Shown here piece by piece: positions 48,543 through 56,330 of a stretch of DNA of 60,046 nucleotides (position 1 is its first letter; each line of letters starts with the position of its first letter). A program made the position numbers and the translations under genes. The DNA comes from Streptomyces sp. NRRL B-1347 (GTDB lineage: Bacteria; Actinomycetota; Actinomycetes; Streptomycetales; Streptomycetaceae), in NCBI RefSeq assembly GCF_000720325.1, contig NZ_JOJM01000049.1:1-60046 (forward strand). The letters run 5' to 3'. The notes beneath the pieces are model-generated. The model was given only the letters and a program-made list of their open reading frames with translations. It was not told the origin of the DNA and made no database searches.

Positions 48543-48785
48543 ATGGACCGGACCGAAGCACTCACCATCGTCAAGGAGTCGATCCTTGAGATCGTCCCGG
48601 ACGCTGACCTGACCACCATGGCACCCGACGAACCGCTGCGCGAAGCCCTGGAACTCGACTCAATCGACTTCCTGAGCCTGGTGGAAGCCCTGTCCGAGCG
48701 CACCAGCGTCCGCATCGACGAGGAGGACTACCCCGAACTCGGCACGCTGGACGGAGCGGTCAGCCTGCTCGCCGCCCAAACCTGA
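48543..48785 (+). CDS. Acyl carrier protein
   Basis: This 80-residue acidic four-helix protein has Ser40 in LELDSIDFLSL as the phosphopantetheine site. AAGGAG at 48532-48537 sets ATG 48543, 36 bases after E2 and in the same direction, so it is the last gene of the operon. An ACP in a PDH operon is unusual. It suggests that the acyl group may be passed to or from a carrier protein rather than only to CoA; this is inference. Confidence 0.9.
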   Translation: MDRTEALTIVKESILEIVPDADLTTMAPDEPLREALELDSIDFLSLVEALSERTSVRIDEEDYPELGTLDGAVSLLAAQT

Positions 48786-48807
48786 CGGCTCCCGTCCGGC
48801 AGCGACA

Positions 48808-48836
48808 AGCAGCCCCTGGTCCGCCGGAGGGCTGCT
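48808..48836. terminator. Hairpin between ACP and Hsp20 genes
   Basis: An 8-bp stem (48808-48815 with 48829-48836) sits between two convergent genes and could end transcripts from either side. Confidence 0.4.
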
Positions 48837-48962
48837 GCCGCTCGGGACCCGTGCCCTCCGGTAGCCTCGCCGCAGCCGTCCGGGGCAGCGAGCGGCCGAC
48901 GCGGACGGGCGGGAGCTGGGGTGCGGCCCCGTCGCCCGTGACGCACGGACCGCGGGCTGGGC

Positions 48963-49394
48963 TCAGGACGCCGCATCGCGCACCGGGACGGTCGTGACCG
49001 CCTCCACTGTGGTGGCGAGGGGCACGGTGACGGTGAGGATGCCGTGTTCGTACCGGGCCTCGGCCGCCGACTCTCGGGCCCCTCGCGGCAGACGGACCGA
49101 GCGGCGCAGGGAGCCGTATCGGAACTCGGTGCGGTGTTTCTCCCGGGTCTCTTCCGTGCGCTCCGCCCGGACGTGGAGGACGCCCTCATTGATGTCGACG
49201 CGCACGTCGCGCTCCGCGTCGAGGCCCGGCAGTTCCGCGCGCACCACGTAGGCGTCCTGGGCGAGCGTTTCCTCGACGCGGATGCCGTGCGCACCGCCCG
49301 TGCCTGTCGGAACGCCAAGGCCGTTCAGACCGGATTCGATCCACTCGAACAGGTCGGCCAGCACCAGTGGGCGCCAGCCAAGCAAGCCGTTCAT
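48963..49394 (-). CDS. Hsp20/alpha-crystallin small heat shock protein, second copy
   Basis: This 143-residue holdase has the same N-terminal design as the copy at 5887 (NGLLGWRPLVLADLFEWIE against NLLEWRPPVLPDVFDWLE) and the alpha-crystallin domain (AELPGLDAERDVRVDI, GILTVTVPL). ATG 49394 follows GGGAG. It lies 69 bases downstream of the USP gene in the same direction and may be co-transcribed with it. Confidence 0.95.
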   Translation of the reverse strand: MNGLLGWRPLVLADLFEWIESGLNGLGVPTGTGGAHGIRVEETLAQDAYVVRAELPGLDAERDVRVDINEGVLHVRAERTEETREKHRTEFRYGSLRRSVRLPRGARESAAEARYEHGILTVTVPLATTVEAVTTVPVRDAAS

Positions 49395-49463
49395 CTCAAC
49401 TCCCTCTCGCGGGCGCACCACAACCCCGCGTGCTTCTCGCCCGGTTCGGCGCCGCGCCCAGGC

Positions 49464-50360
49464 CTAGCAGTGAGGCACGACCGCAACCGGGCAGCGAGCG
49501 TGGCGGCTGACCGCATGCGTGACGGGACCGGTGCGCGTGCCCACGTGCGGCTCCTGAGGCGTCCGCCGCCCCACCACGAGCAGGCCGGCACCAGTGGCAG
49601 CCCGCACCAGCGCGGCCGATGCCCTGTCCTCGACGACGTCCCCGCTCACGGAAACGGCGGGGTACTTGTCCCGCCACGTGAACAGCACGGCGTCCTGGAA
49701 GCCCCGCCACTCCTCCGCGCGCCGCGGCCCGTCGATCAGGCCCACCTCACCCGGGCCGAGGGTGAGCGCCGACGGCGCGCTCCACGCGGACACGACCCGA
49801 AGCCGGGCGTTCCGCAGCCGCGCCGTGTCGAAGGCGAAGTCGATCAGCTCGTCGCAGGGATCGTTCAGGTCGAGCCCCAGCACGACGTCACGGTCGGCGG
49901 CGTGGATCGGGCCCGCGTGGCGGAGGTCGTCCCCCTGCGGGTCATCGACCCCGTGCCCGGCACGGATGAGCACCACAGGGCACGCGGCCCTGGCCACCAC
50001 GGCCTGGGCGACCGACCCGAGGACGAATCCGGTGAGGACGCTCAGGCCACGGGATCCCAGTACCAGCACGTCCGCCTCTCCGGCGGCACCCAGTAGTGCC
50101 CTGGACGCAGGCCCTTCGGCCTGTTCGGCGACGAGGGGCACACCAGGGCACACGGCCCTCACGTGCGCCTCCGCCTCACGCAGAACACGCCCCGCCAGAA
50201 GTGGTCGCGACGCGTTCCCCGGGGCCCCGGGCGGGCTCCATGCCCACACGTGCAACAACCGCAGCGGAACCCCGCGGCGCTCTGCCTCGCGGGCCGCCCA
50301 CACAGCGGCGGCGCGGCTCTCCTGGGACGCGTCGACCCCGACCATCACCGGACGCGGCAT
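49464..50360 (-). CDS. Universal stress protein, tandem UspA domains
   Basis: This 298-residue protein has an intact ATP loop in domain 1 (GSRGLSVLTGFVLGSVA) and a degenerate second loop (GRRTPQEPHVGTRTGPV). Domain starts are MVGVDASQESRAAA and DVVLGLDLNDPCDEL. The ATG at 50360 lacks a good ribosome binding site (a run of G only). It is divergent from the DevS-like kinase gene, with a Dos-like box and a 22-bp tandem repeat between them. The Hsp20 gene follows. Confidence 0.92.
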   Translation of the reverse strand: MPRPVMVGVDASQESRAAAVWAAREAERRGVPLRLLHVWAWSPPGAPGNASRPLLAGRVLREAEAHVRAVCPGVPLVAEQAEGPASRALLGAAGEADVLVLGSRGLSVLTGFVLGSVAQAVVARAACPVVLIRAGHGVDDPQGDDLRHAGPIHAADRDVVLGLDLNDPCDELIDFAFDTARLRNARLRVVSAWSAPSALTLGPGEVGLIDGPRRAEEWRGFQDAVLFTWRDKYPAVSVSGDVVEDRASAALVRAATGAGLLVVGRRTPQEPHVGTRTGPVTHAVSRHARCPVAVVPHC

Positions 50361-50421
50361 GGCGCTGTGCCCCCCCACTCGTGTGTCCCGATGCGTCGGC
50401 CCCGCCAAGCGACACGTTCCG

Positions 50422-50465
50422 CTCGGCTCCGTACGCTCTTCTTCTCGGCTCCGTACGCTCTTCTT
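50422..50465. repeat. Tandem direct repeat, two 22-bp units
   Basis: Units 50422-50443 and 50444-50465 are identical; each contains the palindrome CGTACG. They lie in the divergent control region of the USP and DevS-like genes, so they may be operator sites or just a replication-slippage duplication. Confidence 0.85.
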
Positions 50466-50500
50466 CCGTCATCGTCATACCTGCGCGCGCCGGCGGGCAG

Positions 50501-50514
50501 GGGCCGAGAGGGCC
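50501..50514. promoter_or_regulatory. Dos-like box between USP and DevS-like kinase genes
   Basis: GGGCC-GAGA-GGGCC lies 141 bases from the USP start and 207 from the kinase start; it could serve either. Confidence 0.45.
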
Positions 50515-50720
50515 GTTCACCAGGTCCGTACGTCCCTGCCGGGCCCGGCGGCCGCGGCACGGCCGAAAGGCCTTCCGTACGGCTGCCTGACGCCGAAAGC
50601 CGGACACGATCCGTACCGTCTCGACCCGATGACGCCCGGTACCGCTCCCTCGCCGGTACGGTGAGAACCGGTGCCATCGGTGACCCACACCACGTCGGTG
50701 CGAGCCAGGTGGAGGAAGCG

Positions 50721-52463
50721 ATGACCGGGGACGGAACCCGCGACCGGGCCGGTGGCCCCGAACGGCATCTGCCCACGCTGCGCCTCGACGAGCTGCTCGA
50801 CGAACTCCAGACGCGCATCGACGCCGCGCGGGGCACGCGGGACCGCGTGCACAGCCTGCTGGAGGCGGTGCTGTCCGTCGGCCGCGAGTTGGACCTGCCG
50901 CAGGTGCTGCGCCGCATCGTCGAGGCTGCCGTGGTCCTCGTGGACGCCGAGTACGGGGCCCTGGGAGTGATCAGTGACGACCGCACGCTGTCCCAGTTCC
51001 TGACCGTGGGCATCGACGAGGAGGAGCGGGCACGGATCGGTGACCTGCCCAGCGGCCACGGCATCCTCGGTGAACTGATCCGCCACCCGGTGCCGCTGCG
51101 GATGCCGGAGCTCTCGGAGCATCCGTCGTCGTACGGCTTCCCGCCGGGGCATCCCCCGATGCACTCGTTCCTCGGTGTGCCCATCCGGGTGCGGGACAAG
51201 GTGTTCGGCAATCTCTACCTGACCGAGAAGCGCGGTGCCGAGGAGTTCGACGCCGAGGACGAATCCGTGCTGTCCACGCTCGCCGTCGCGGCCGGCGTCG
51301 CCATCGAGAACGCCCGCCTGTACGAGGAGACGCGGCTGCGTGAGCGCTGGATGCGGGCCAGCGCCGAGGTCACGAGCACCCTGCTGTCAGGGGCGCCGAG
51401 CACCGACGTGCTTGAACTCATCGTCGAGCAGGCCCGGGAGATCGTGTCGGCCGACGTCGGAATGATCGCGGAGTACGTCGCGAAGTCGGAGGAGATGCGG
51501 CCGCTGCTCGCGGTCGGGGTGGACGCCGAGCGCCGCAAAGGGGTGGTGCTCCCGGCTCACGAGGGTCTGGTCGGAGCCGCTCTCGACGCCGCGGATCCCG
51601 TGGTGAGCGCCGACATCAGCCACGACTCCCGCGTGGGCGGCAACGGCTCGCAGTGGGCCGGGCTCGGCCCCGTGGTCGCGGTGCCGCTGGGCGTGAGCGG
51701 CAAGGCCCGGGGCGTGCTGGTGCTCGGGCGGCTGAGCGGCCGTACGCCGTTCTCCGACGCCGACGCCGGGCCGCTGCTGGGTTTCGCGGGCCAGGCCGCG
51801 CTGGCCCTGGAGCTCGCCGACCGGCGCCGCGACGCGGAGCAGGTCGCCCTGCTCCAGGACCGCGACCGGATCGCGCGTGATCTGCACGACCTGGCCATCC
51901 AGCGGCTCTTCGCGGTCGGGATGACCCTGCAGAGCACCCAGCGCTTCGTGGAGCACTCCGAGGCCGTGGAGCGGTTGTCGCGAGCGGTCGACGACCTCGA
52001 CGACACCATCAAGATCATCCGGTCGACCATCTTCGGCCTGCGCACGCACGGCGGTGGGGCGGGACGCGAGGGGCTGCGGGGGCGGGTGTCGCGCGCGGTG
52101 GCTGACTCCGCCGCCGCCTTCGGCTTCACGCCCGCGCTGCGGATCGAAGGACTCGTCGACACCGACGTCCCGGCCGACGTCGCCGACCACGTGCTCGCCG
52201 TTCTCGGTGAGGCCCTGAGCAACGCCGCCCGGCACGCGCACGCGCGCTCCGCCGACGTGCACCTGCGCTGCGCCGACGGCGAGTTGACGCTCGCGGTGAC
52301 CGACGACGGCCAGGGCATTCCCGAGGGGGCCAAGCACAGCGGACTGCGGAACCTGACCGAGCGCGCCCATGCCCTCGGCGGGACTCTCACACTGCGCCGA
52401 GGGCCGAACGGGAGCGGCACGCGGCTGGTGTGGCGGGTGCCGACGCCTTCACGGGAGAGCTGA
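50721..52463 (+). CDS. DevS/OsdK-type GAF-GAF sensor histidine kinase
   Basis: This 580-residue soluble kinase has GAF domain 1 (about residues 60-205), GAF domain 2 (about 225-375), a HisKA_3 dimerisation domain with His389 (ARDLHDLAIQRLF) and HATPase_c (ALSNAARHAHA, VTDDGQGIPEG). Size and order match DevS/DosT of Mycobacterium and OsdK of Streptomyces. GAF-1 keeps FPPGHPPMHSFLGVP with His144, near the position of the heme ligand His149 in DosS; whether heme or another cofactor binds cannot be decided here. ATG 50721 follows GGAGGAAG. Its partner regulator is at 53613-54314 on the other strand. Confidence 0.93.
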   Translation: MTGDGTRDRAGGPERHLPTLRLDELLDELQTRIDAARGTRDRVHSLLEAVLSVGRELDLPQVLRRIVEAAVVLVDAEYGALGVISDDRTLSQFLTVGIDEEERARIGDLPSGHGILGELIRHPVPLRMPELSEHPSSYGFPPGHPPMHSFLGVPIRVRDKVFGNLYLTEKRGAEEFDAEDESVLSTLAVAAGVAIENARLYEETRLRERWMRASAEVTSTLLSGAPSTDVLELIVEQAREIVSADVGMIAEYVAKSEEMRPLLAVGVDAERRKGVVLPAHEGLVGAALDAADPVVSADISHDSRVGGNGSQWAGLGPVVAVPLGVSGKARGVLVLGRLSGRTPFSDADAGPLLGFAGQAALALELADRRRDAEQVALLQDRDRIARDLHDLAIQRLFAVGMTLQSTQRFVEHSEAVERLSRAVDDLDDTIKIIRSTIFGLRTHGGGAGREGLRGRVSRAVADSAAAFGFTPALRIEGLVDTDVPADVADHVLAVLGEALSNAARHAHARSADVHLRCADGELTLAVTDDGQGIPEGAKHSGLRNLTERAHALGGTLTLRRGPNGSGTRLVWRVPTPSRES

Positions 52464-53441
52464 ACCGTCACCACCGGTCATCGTCTGCCGCGCGCTGCGG
52501 CGCGGCGTGGACGGTCCCGTCGGGCCGTACCCCATGCGGATCACCATGTGCGGGTGGCCGCTCCGGGATCCGGAAGGCGGTCCGAGCTGCTCGCGCAGAT
52601 CCGGCCACTCCAGGGCCTGGTGGAGCAGCGATGCCCGCACGCCATGGGCGGTGGCCACCAGGAGCACGCGCTCCAGGGCCTGCCCGGCCCGCAGCCAGTC
52701 GGTCCGCCGGTCGTGCGCCGTGGACAGCAGCACGATCGTAGGGTGCCGTTCGAAGGCCTGGGCGGGCAGTCCGCCGGGGTGCAGGTGGGCGCCGTAGTCA
52801 CGCATGGGCATCCGCTCCCGGAAGTCCTGGGGCCCCAGCGTCCGCGCGGGCATGCCGAGGCCCGACCGGTCCGGCTCGCGCACCCACTGGCGGCTCTCCG
52901 TGGCCCGGTCGGCCGAGGTGTTGTTGCGGTGCTCTCCCTCCCTGGTGAGGAGCAGCAGTCGCTGGCTCTCGACGGGAGGCGGGAAGGTCAGCAACGCGCC
53001 TTCGGCCAGCGCGGCTTCCGACAGCTCGGCGCGGACGTCGGCGGGCAACGGCCGCTCGGAGAAGGGGAACCGGCTGCTGTGGCGGCGCCACAGGGCGTCG
53101 TACAGGCGCGCTGAGCCCGGCCGCGCGCTGCCGCCGAACCGGACCGCGGCGAGCAGTCCCGGCGTGCTGGGGCGGGGCAGCAGGCGGGTCACCGGCTCCC
53201 AGCCGAAGTGGGCCACGGCGACCCGCAGGTTGAGGACCGCGCAGCCGACCGAGACGTGCAGGGCGCGCCCGGTCGGGTCGATGTGGCGCAGTCCGCGTTC
53301 GGCCGCGGCATGGATCTCCAGCGTGAGCGTGTCCGGGGCGAGCCGGAAGCGCCACGGCTGGGTGTTGTGCACGGACGGGGCCGCGACGGCCGCCGACACC
53401 AGCTTCTCCAACGTGGCCGCGTCGAGCGTCGTGGAACCCAT
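52449..53441 (-). CDS. Acg-like nitroreductase-family protein, second copy
   Basis: This 330-residue protein is the paralogue of the one at 37855: AAVAAPSVHNTQPWRFRL near the N-terminus, TDWLRAGQALERVLLVATAHG and PHMVIRMGYGP in the C-terminal half. The fold is FMN nitroreductase-like, Acg branch. ATG 53441 follows GGGGAGGAG. The 3' end overlaps the convergent kinase gene by 15 bases. Two Dos-like boxes (53471 and 53569) lie upstream, making this one of the best candidates for DevR-type control. Confidence 0.9.
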   Translation of the reverse strand: MGSTTLDAATLEKLVSAAVAAPSVHNTQPWRFRLAPDTLTLEIHAAAERGLRHIDPTGRALHVSVGCAVLNLRVAVAHFGWEPVTRLLPRPSTPGLLAAVRFGGSARPGSARLYDALWRRHSSRFPFSERPLPADVRAELSEAALAEGALLTFPPPVESQRLLLLTREGEHRNNTSADRATESRQWVREPDRSGLGMPARTLGPQDFRERMPMRDYGAHLHPGGLPAQAFERHPTIVLLSTAHDRRTDWLRAGQALERVLLVATAHGVRASLLHQALEWPDLREQLGPPSGSRSGHPHMVIRMGYGPTGPSTPRRSARQTMTGGDGSALP

Positions 53442-53470
53442 CGCGTGCTCCTCCCCGCCCGGCGCCGCAG

Positions 53471-53484
53471 GGGCCGCAGGGCCG
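53471..53484. promoter_or_regulatory. Dos-like box 1 upstream of the Acg-like gene
   Basis: GGGCC-GCAG-GGCCG lies only 30 bases before the start codon, close to the ribosome binding site; binding here could act on a promoter within the leader. Confidence 0.4.
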
Positions 53485-53497
53485 TTCCGCGACCGTT

Positions 53498-53521
53498 GAT
53501 CGGTCGATCGGTCGATCGGTG
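53498..53521. repeat. Three tandem 8-bp repeats
   Basis: GATCGGTC occurs twice exactly, followed by GATCGGTG, between two Dos-like boxes. Each unit contains CGATCG at the junction. Confidence 0.75.
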
Positions 53522-53568
53522 CGGTGTGCCTGCCGACCAGCCTGAGGTGTCCGCGTTCCGCGCGGGAG

Positions 53569-53582
53569 GGGCCGTACGGTCT
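53569..53582. promoter_or_regulatory. Dos-like box 2 upstream of the Acg-like gene
   Basis: GGGCC-GTAC-GGTCT lies 128 bases before the nitroreductase start and 31 bases past the DevR-like regulator stop. Confidence 0.45.
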
Positions 53583-53612
53583 CCTGCCGCGGCCGGGCGG
53601 CCCGCGCGTGCT

Positions 53613-54314
53613 TCACCGGTCGGCGTCTTCGCCCCGATCGGGGGTTGCCAGCTGGGTGGCCATGACCGCCGCCTGCACACGGCGCTGGACGCCGAGTTTC
53701 GACAACAGCCGCGAAATGTGGTTCTTGACGGTCTTCTCCGAGAGATAGAGCCTCTTGCCGATCTCGCGGTTGGTGAGGCCGTCGCCGATCAGTGCGAGGA
53801 TGTCCCGCTCGCGCTCCGACAGGCCCACCAGCTCGGGCGCGACGGCAGGCTCCTCGGCGGGCCCCGTGCGCAGCGAGCGCATCAGCCGCGCGGTCGTCGT
53901 CGGGTCGAGCAGGGACTGGCCGGAGGCGACGGTGCGCACCGCCGAGACCAGGTCGGATCCCTTGATCTGCTTGAGTACGTAGCCTGCGGCTCCGGCCATG
54001 ATCGCGTCGAGCAGGGCTTCCTCGTCGTCGAACGACGTCAGCATGAGGACGGCCAGGTTCGGCAGCTGGTCGCGCAGCTCCCGGCAGACGGTGATGCCGT
54101 CCCCGTCGGCCAGGCGCACGTCGAGAACCGCGACGTCCGGGCGCAGTGCGGGGCCGCGCGTCAGCGCGCGTTCGGCGCTGTCGGCGTCGCCGACCACTGT
54201 GATGTCGGGTTCGGCGTTCAGCAGGTCGGCCAGGCCGCGTCGGACCACTTCGTGGTCGTCAAGGAGGAAGACGCGGACCGGGTGCTGCTCCGTGAAGGTG
54301 CGTGTATCGGTCAT
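53613..54314 (-). CDS. DevR/OsdR-type NarL-family response regulator
   Basis: This 233-residue regulator has a receiver domain with acidic pair DD (19-20), phosphoacceptor Asp65 (VAVLDVRLADGDG), LMLTSFDDEE and Lys in GYVLKQIKGSD. The LuxR-type DNA-binding domain is LSERERDILALIGDGLTNRE and KTVKNHISRLLSKLGVQRR. LKQIKGxDL and VKNHxSRLLxKLGxxRRxQAA closely follow mycobacterial DevR. It is the probable partner of the kinase at 50721 and the likely reader of the GGGCC-N4-GGCCC boxes. The ATG at 54314 is preceded by GGGGA 11 bases away. Confidence 0.94.
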   Translation of the reverse strand: MTDTRTFTEQHPVRVFLLDDHEVVRRGLADLLNAEPDITVVGDADSAERALTRGPALRPDVAVLDVRLADGDGITVCRELRDQLPNLAVLMLTSFDDEEALLDAIMAGAAGYVLKQIKGSDLVSAVRTVASGQSLLDPTTTARLMRSLRTGPAEEPAVAPELVGLSERERDILALIGDGLTNREIGKRLYLSEKTVKNHISRLLSKLGVQRRVQAAVMATQLATPDRGEDADR

Positions 54315-54414
54315 GACGAGACTGTTCCCCTGTTTGCCGGTGGCAGTGATGAGCGGCGGGCCGCCCGCGTGAGGGATCACGGCGTTCCGCCGCGAGGGCA
54401 CGGAACGCGCGAGG

Positions 54415-54879
54415 TCACAGCGTGCTGCCGCTGCCGTACGGTGCGTACAGGTCCAACAGCCGGATGCGCGCCGAGCGCAGGCGGTGGGCGAGGGTGCCGC
54501 CCACCCAGTGGGCGATCGTCAGGCCGAACGCGGGATCGTTCTGGCACATGGCCCGTACGGCCACGGCGTCGAACTCGTAGGCGCGCACCGGCGACGCCGT
54601 CTCCGCGCCCAGGTGCCACGTCGGCGGCCCGAACAGCCAGGACCAGCCGACCAGTTCGTCGTGGCCGAGGGTCTCGATGACGGCCGCCCGGCGGCCGGGC
54701 ACCTTCATGTCGAGGGCGATCGAGCCGGTGCGCACGACCCAGAAGCGATCGGCACGCCCGCCCTCCGAGAAGAGCCGCGTTCCCTGAGGGAACGAGACCT
54801 CGTGAGCGGCGCCCATCAGCCGCTCCCGGTGTTCGTGGGGCAGCGACCGCAGGGCGCTGGATGCGGACGGAGCGTTCAT
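54415..54879 (-). CDS. Cyclic nucleotide-binding (CRP-like) domain protein without HTH
   Basis: This 154-residue protein is one cNMP-binding beta-roll: PQGTRLFSEGGRADRFWVVR, ETLGHDELVGWSWLF (phosphate-binding cassette position) and a C-terminal helix. There is no winged-helix DNA-binding domain, unlike full CRP/FNR. The cassette lacks the usual R-A/S-A triplet, so cAMP binding is doubtful. ATG 54879 follows GGAGG. It lies 100 bases upstream of the DevR-like gene in the same direction, so they could share a transcript. GGGCC-ATGG-GCCAC at 54938 is a weak box. Confidence 0.85.
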   Translation of the reverse strand: MNAPSASSALRSLPHEHRERLMGAAHEVSFPQGTRLFSEGGRADRFWVVRTGSIALDMKVPGRRAAVIETLGHDELVGWSWLFGPPTWHLGAETASPVRAYEFDAVAVRAMCQNDPAFGLTIAHWVGGTLAHRLRSARIRLLDLYAPYGSGSTL

Positions 54880-55047
54880 GACGTCCTCCAAGGCGGGCGG
54901 TGGACTCTCCTTCCAGCATGATCCGGAACTCCGTGCGGGGCCATGGGCCACTCGGCCCTCGCACCAGCCACCTGACCCCCATGGGCGCCGTCGGGCACAC
55001 CGCGAAGCGGTGTCCGGGCCGCCAGGAGGCCGAACGACCTGCGGCCG

Positions 55048-55061
55048 GGGCCGTGCGGGCC
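55048..55061. promoter_or_regulatory. Dos-like box upstream of the 55 kb USP
   Basis: GGGCC-GTGC-GGGCC lies 88 bases before the USP start, extended by G and C on the two sides. Confidence 0.5.
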
Positions 55062-55148
55062 CTTCCCGGCTCGGCGTACCGGCGCGACGGTCGGTCACGA
55101 GGACCGCGTCGGCCACGGACACGGCCACCGATACAGGAGGTGCGCAGC

Positions 55149-56039
55149 ATGGATCGGTACGTCACCGCAGGTGTCGACGGCTCCACGGAGAGTCTGGCAG
55201 CCGCTCAGTGGGCGGCCCGGGAGGCCCTGCGCCGGGGCGTCCCACTGCGCCTGGTGCACGTGTGGAGGTGGCATCCGCACCCGGCGTCGTCCGTCCCCGC
55301 CGACAGCACCGAGCGCGCGGCCGCCGAGCAGGTCCTGAGCGAAGCGGTGAGCTGCGTCCACGCCGCTCACTCTCGGCTGCGGATCGACGAACGGTTGGTG
55401 TCCGGCGCCCCGGTCAGCGCTCTGCTCTCGGCGGCCGAGTCCTCTGACCTGCTGATCCTCGGGTCGCGAGGACTCGGCCGTGTCGTCGGGTTCGTCGTGG
55501 GGTCGGTGTCCCAGCGGGTCGTCGCCCACTGTCCGTGCCCGGTGGTGCTCGTCCGGGCGGGCGAGACCGTGGCCGCCGAGCACCTGCCCGCCCTGCACGG
55601 CATCTCGCCGGACGAAGTGCCCGGGACGCCCTTCCGCGACGTCGTGCTCGGGCTGGACACCGAGCACCCCTGCGACGAACTCATCGAGTTCGCCTTCGTG
55701 ACCGCACGGGAGTACGGCGCGTCCCTGCGCGCCGTCCATGCCTTCCGCCCCTCGCTGTCGCGCGTGGCCGAGGGAGAGCCGCTCCCGGGGCCGGAGCTGC
55801 TCGCGGCCCAAGAGCGTGCTGTGATCGCGGCGTTGCGGCCGTGGTGTACGAAGTTCCCCGAGGTGTCCGTGACCGAGACCGTCTGCGAGGAGCGGGCCGC
55901 CGGTGCTCTGGTCCACGCGGCGCGGGAGGCCTCCCTCGTCGTGGTGGGACGCAGGACCTCCACCGGGCACCTGGGTGCGGTCACCCACGCCTTGCTGCAC
56001 CACTCCGCCTGTCCGGTGGCCGTCGTCCCGCACGCGTGA
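55149..56039 (+). CDS. Universal stress protein, tandem UspA domains
   Basis: This 296-residue protein has an intact ATP loop in domain 1 (GSRGLGRVVGFVVGSVS). Domain 2 (DVVLGLDTEHPCDELIEF) ends with a shortened loop (GRRTSTGHLGAVTHALL). It is very similar to the USP at 49464. AGGAGG lies eight bases before ATG 55149. The gene diverges from the CNB-domain gene; the shared region holds one strong and one weak Dos-like box. Confidence 0.93.
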   Translation: MDRYVTAGVDGSTESLAAAQWAAREALRRGVPLRLVHVWRWHPHPASSVPADSTERAAAEQVLSEAVSCVHAAHSRLRIDERLVSGAPVSALLSAAESSDLLILGSRGLGRVVGFVVGSVSQRVVAHCPCPVVLVRAGETVAAEHLPALHGISPDEVPGTPFRDVVLGLDTEHPCDELIEFAFVTAREYGASLRAVHAFRPSLSRVAEGEPLPGPELLAAQERAVIAALRPWCTKFPEVSVTETVCEERAAGALVHAAREASLVVVGRRTSTGHLGAVTHALLHHSACPVAVVPHA

Positions 56040-56223
56040 CGTCGACCGGCCGGCTCCGGGTCAGCGCCGCCAGGTACCCGCCGTAGAGCTGACGCCGCGT
56101 GTCCTGCCGCCGGGCCCTTGCCCCAGGAGCGTGCCCCAGTCCACGAACCCGCCCTGGAGCCGCGGCGGCGGACAGGGCCCCGCAGGACGACGGCCGCACC
56201 TGACCCGGTCGGCCTTCTCACAA

Positions 56224-56237
56224 GGACCTTCCGGCCC
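56224..56237. promoter_or_regulatory. Dos-like box upstream of the DoxX-like gene
   Basis: GGACC-TTCC-GGCCC lies 94 bases before the start, with one mismatch in the left arm. Confidence 0.4.
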
Positions 56238-56330
56238 CGGTGTCCCGGACGTTCGGCACGCGGCGCGGCACGGTTCGCGTGACCAGAGTGGACCGTGTCC
56301 GACGAGGACACCGTCGAAAGGAGTACGGCC

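Larger units (their letters stand above)
50361..50720. other. Divergent control region, USP and DevS-like kinase
   Basis: These 360 bases hold no gene. They contain two perfect tandem 22-bp repeats (50422-50465) and a Dos-like box (50501-50514). GGAGGAAG before 50721 is the kinase ribosome binding site. Confidence 0.5.

Noticed and set aside
50422..50465. CRISPR-like array
   Set aside because: Only two adjacent repeats with no spacer; no cas genes in the window.
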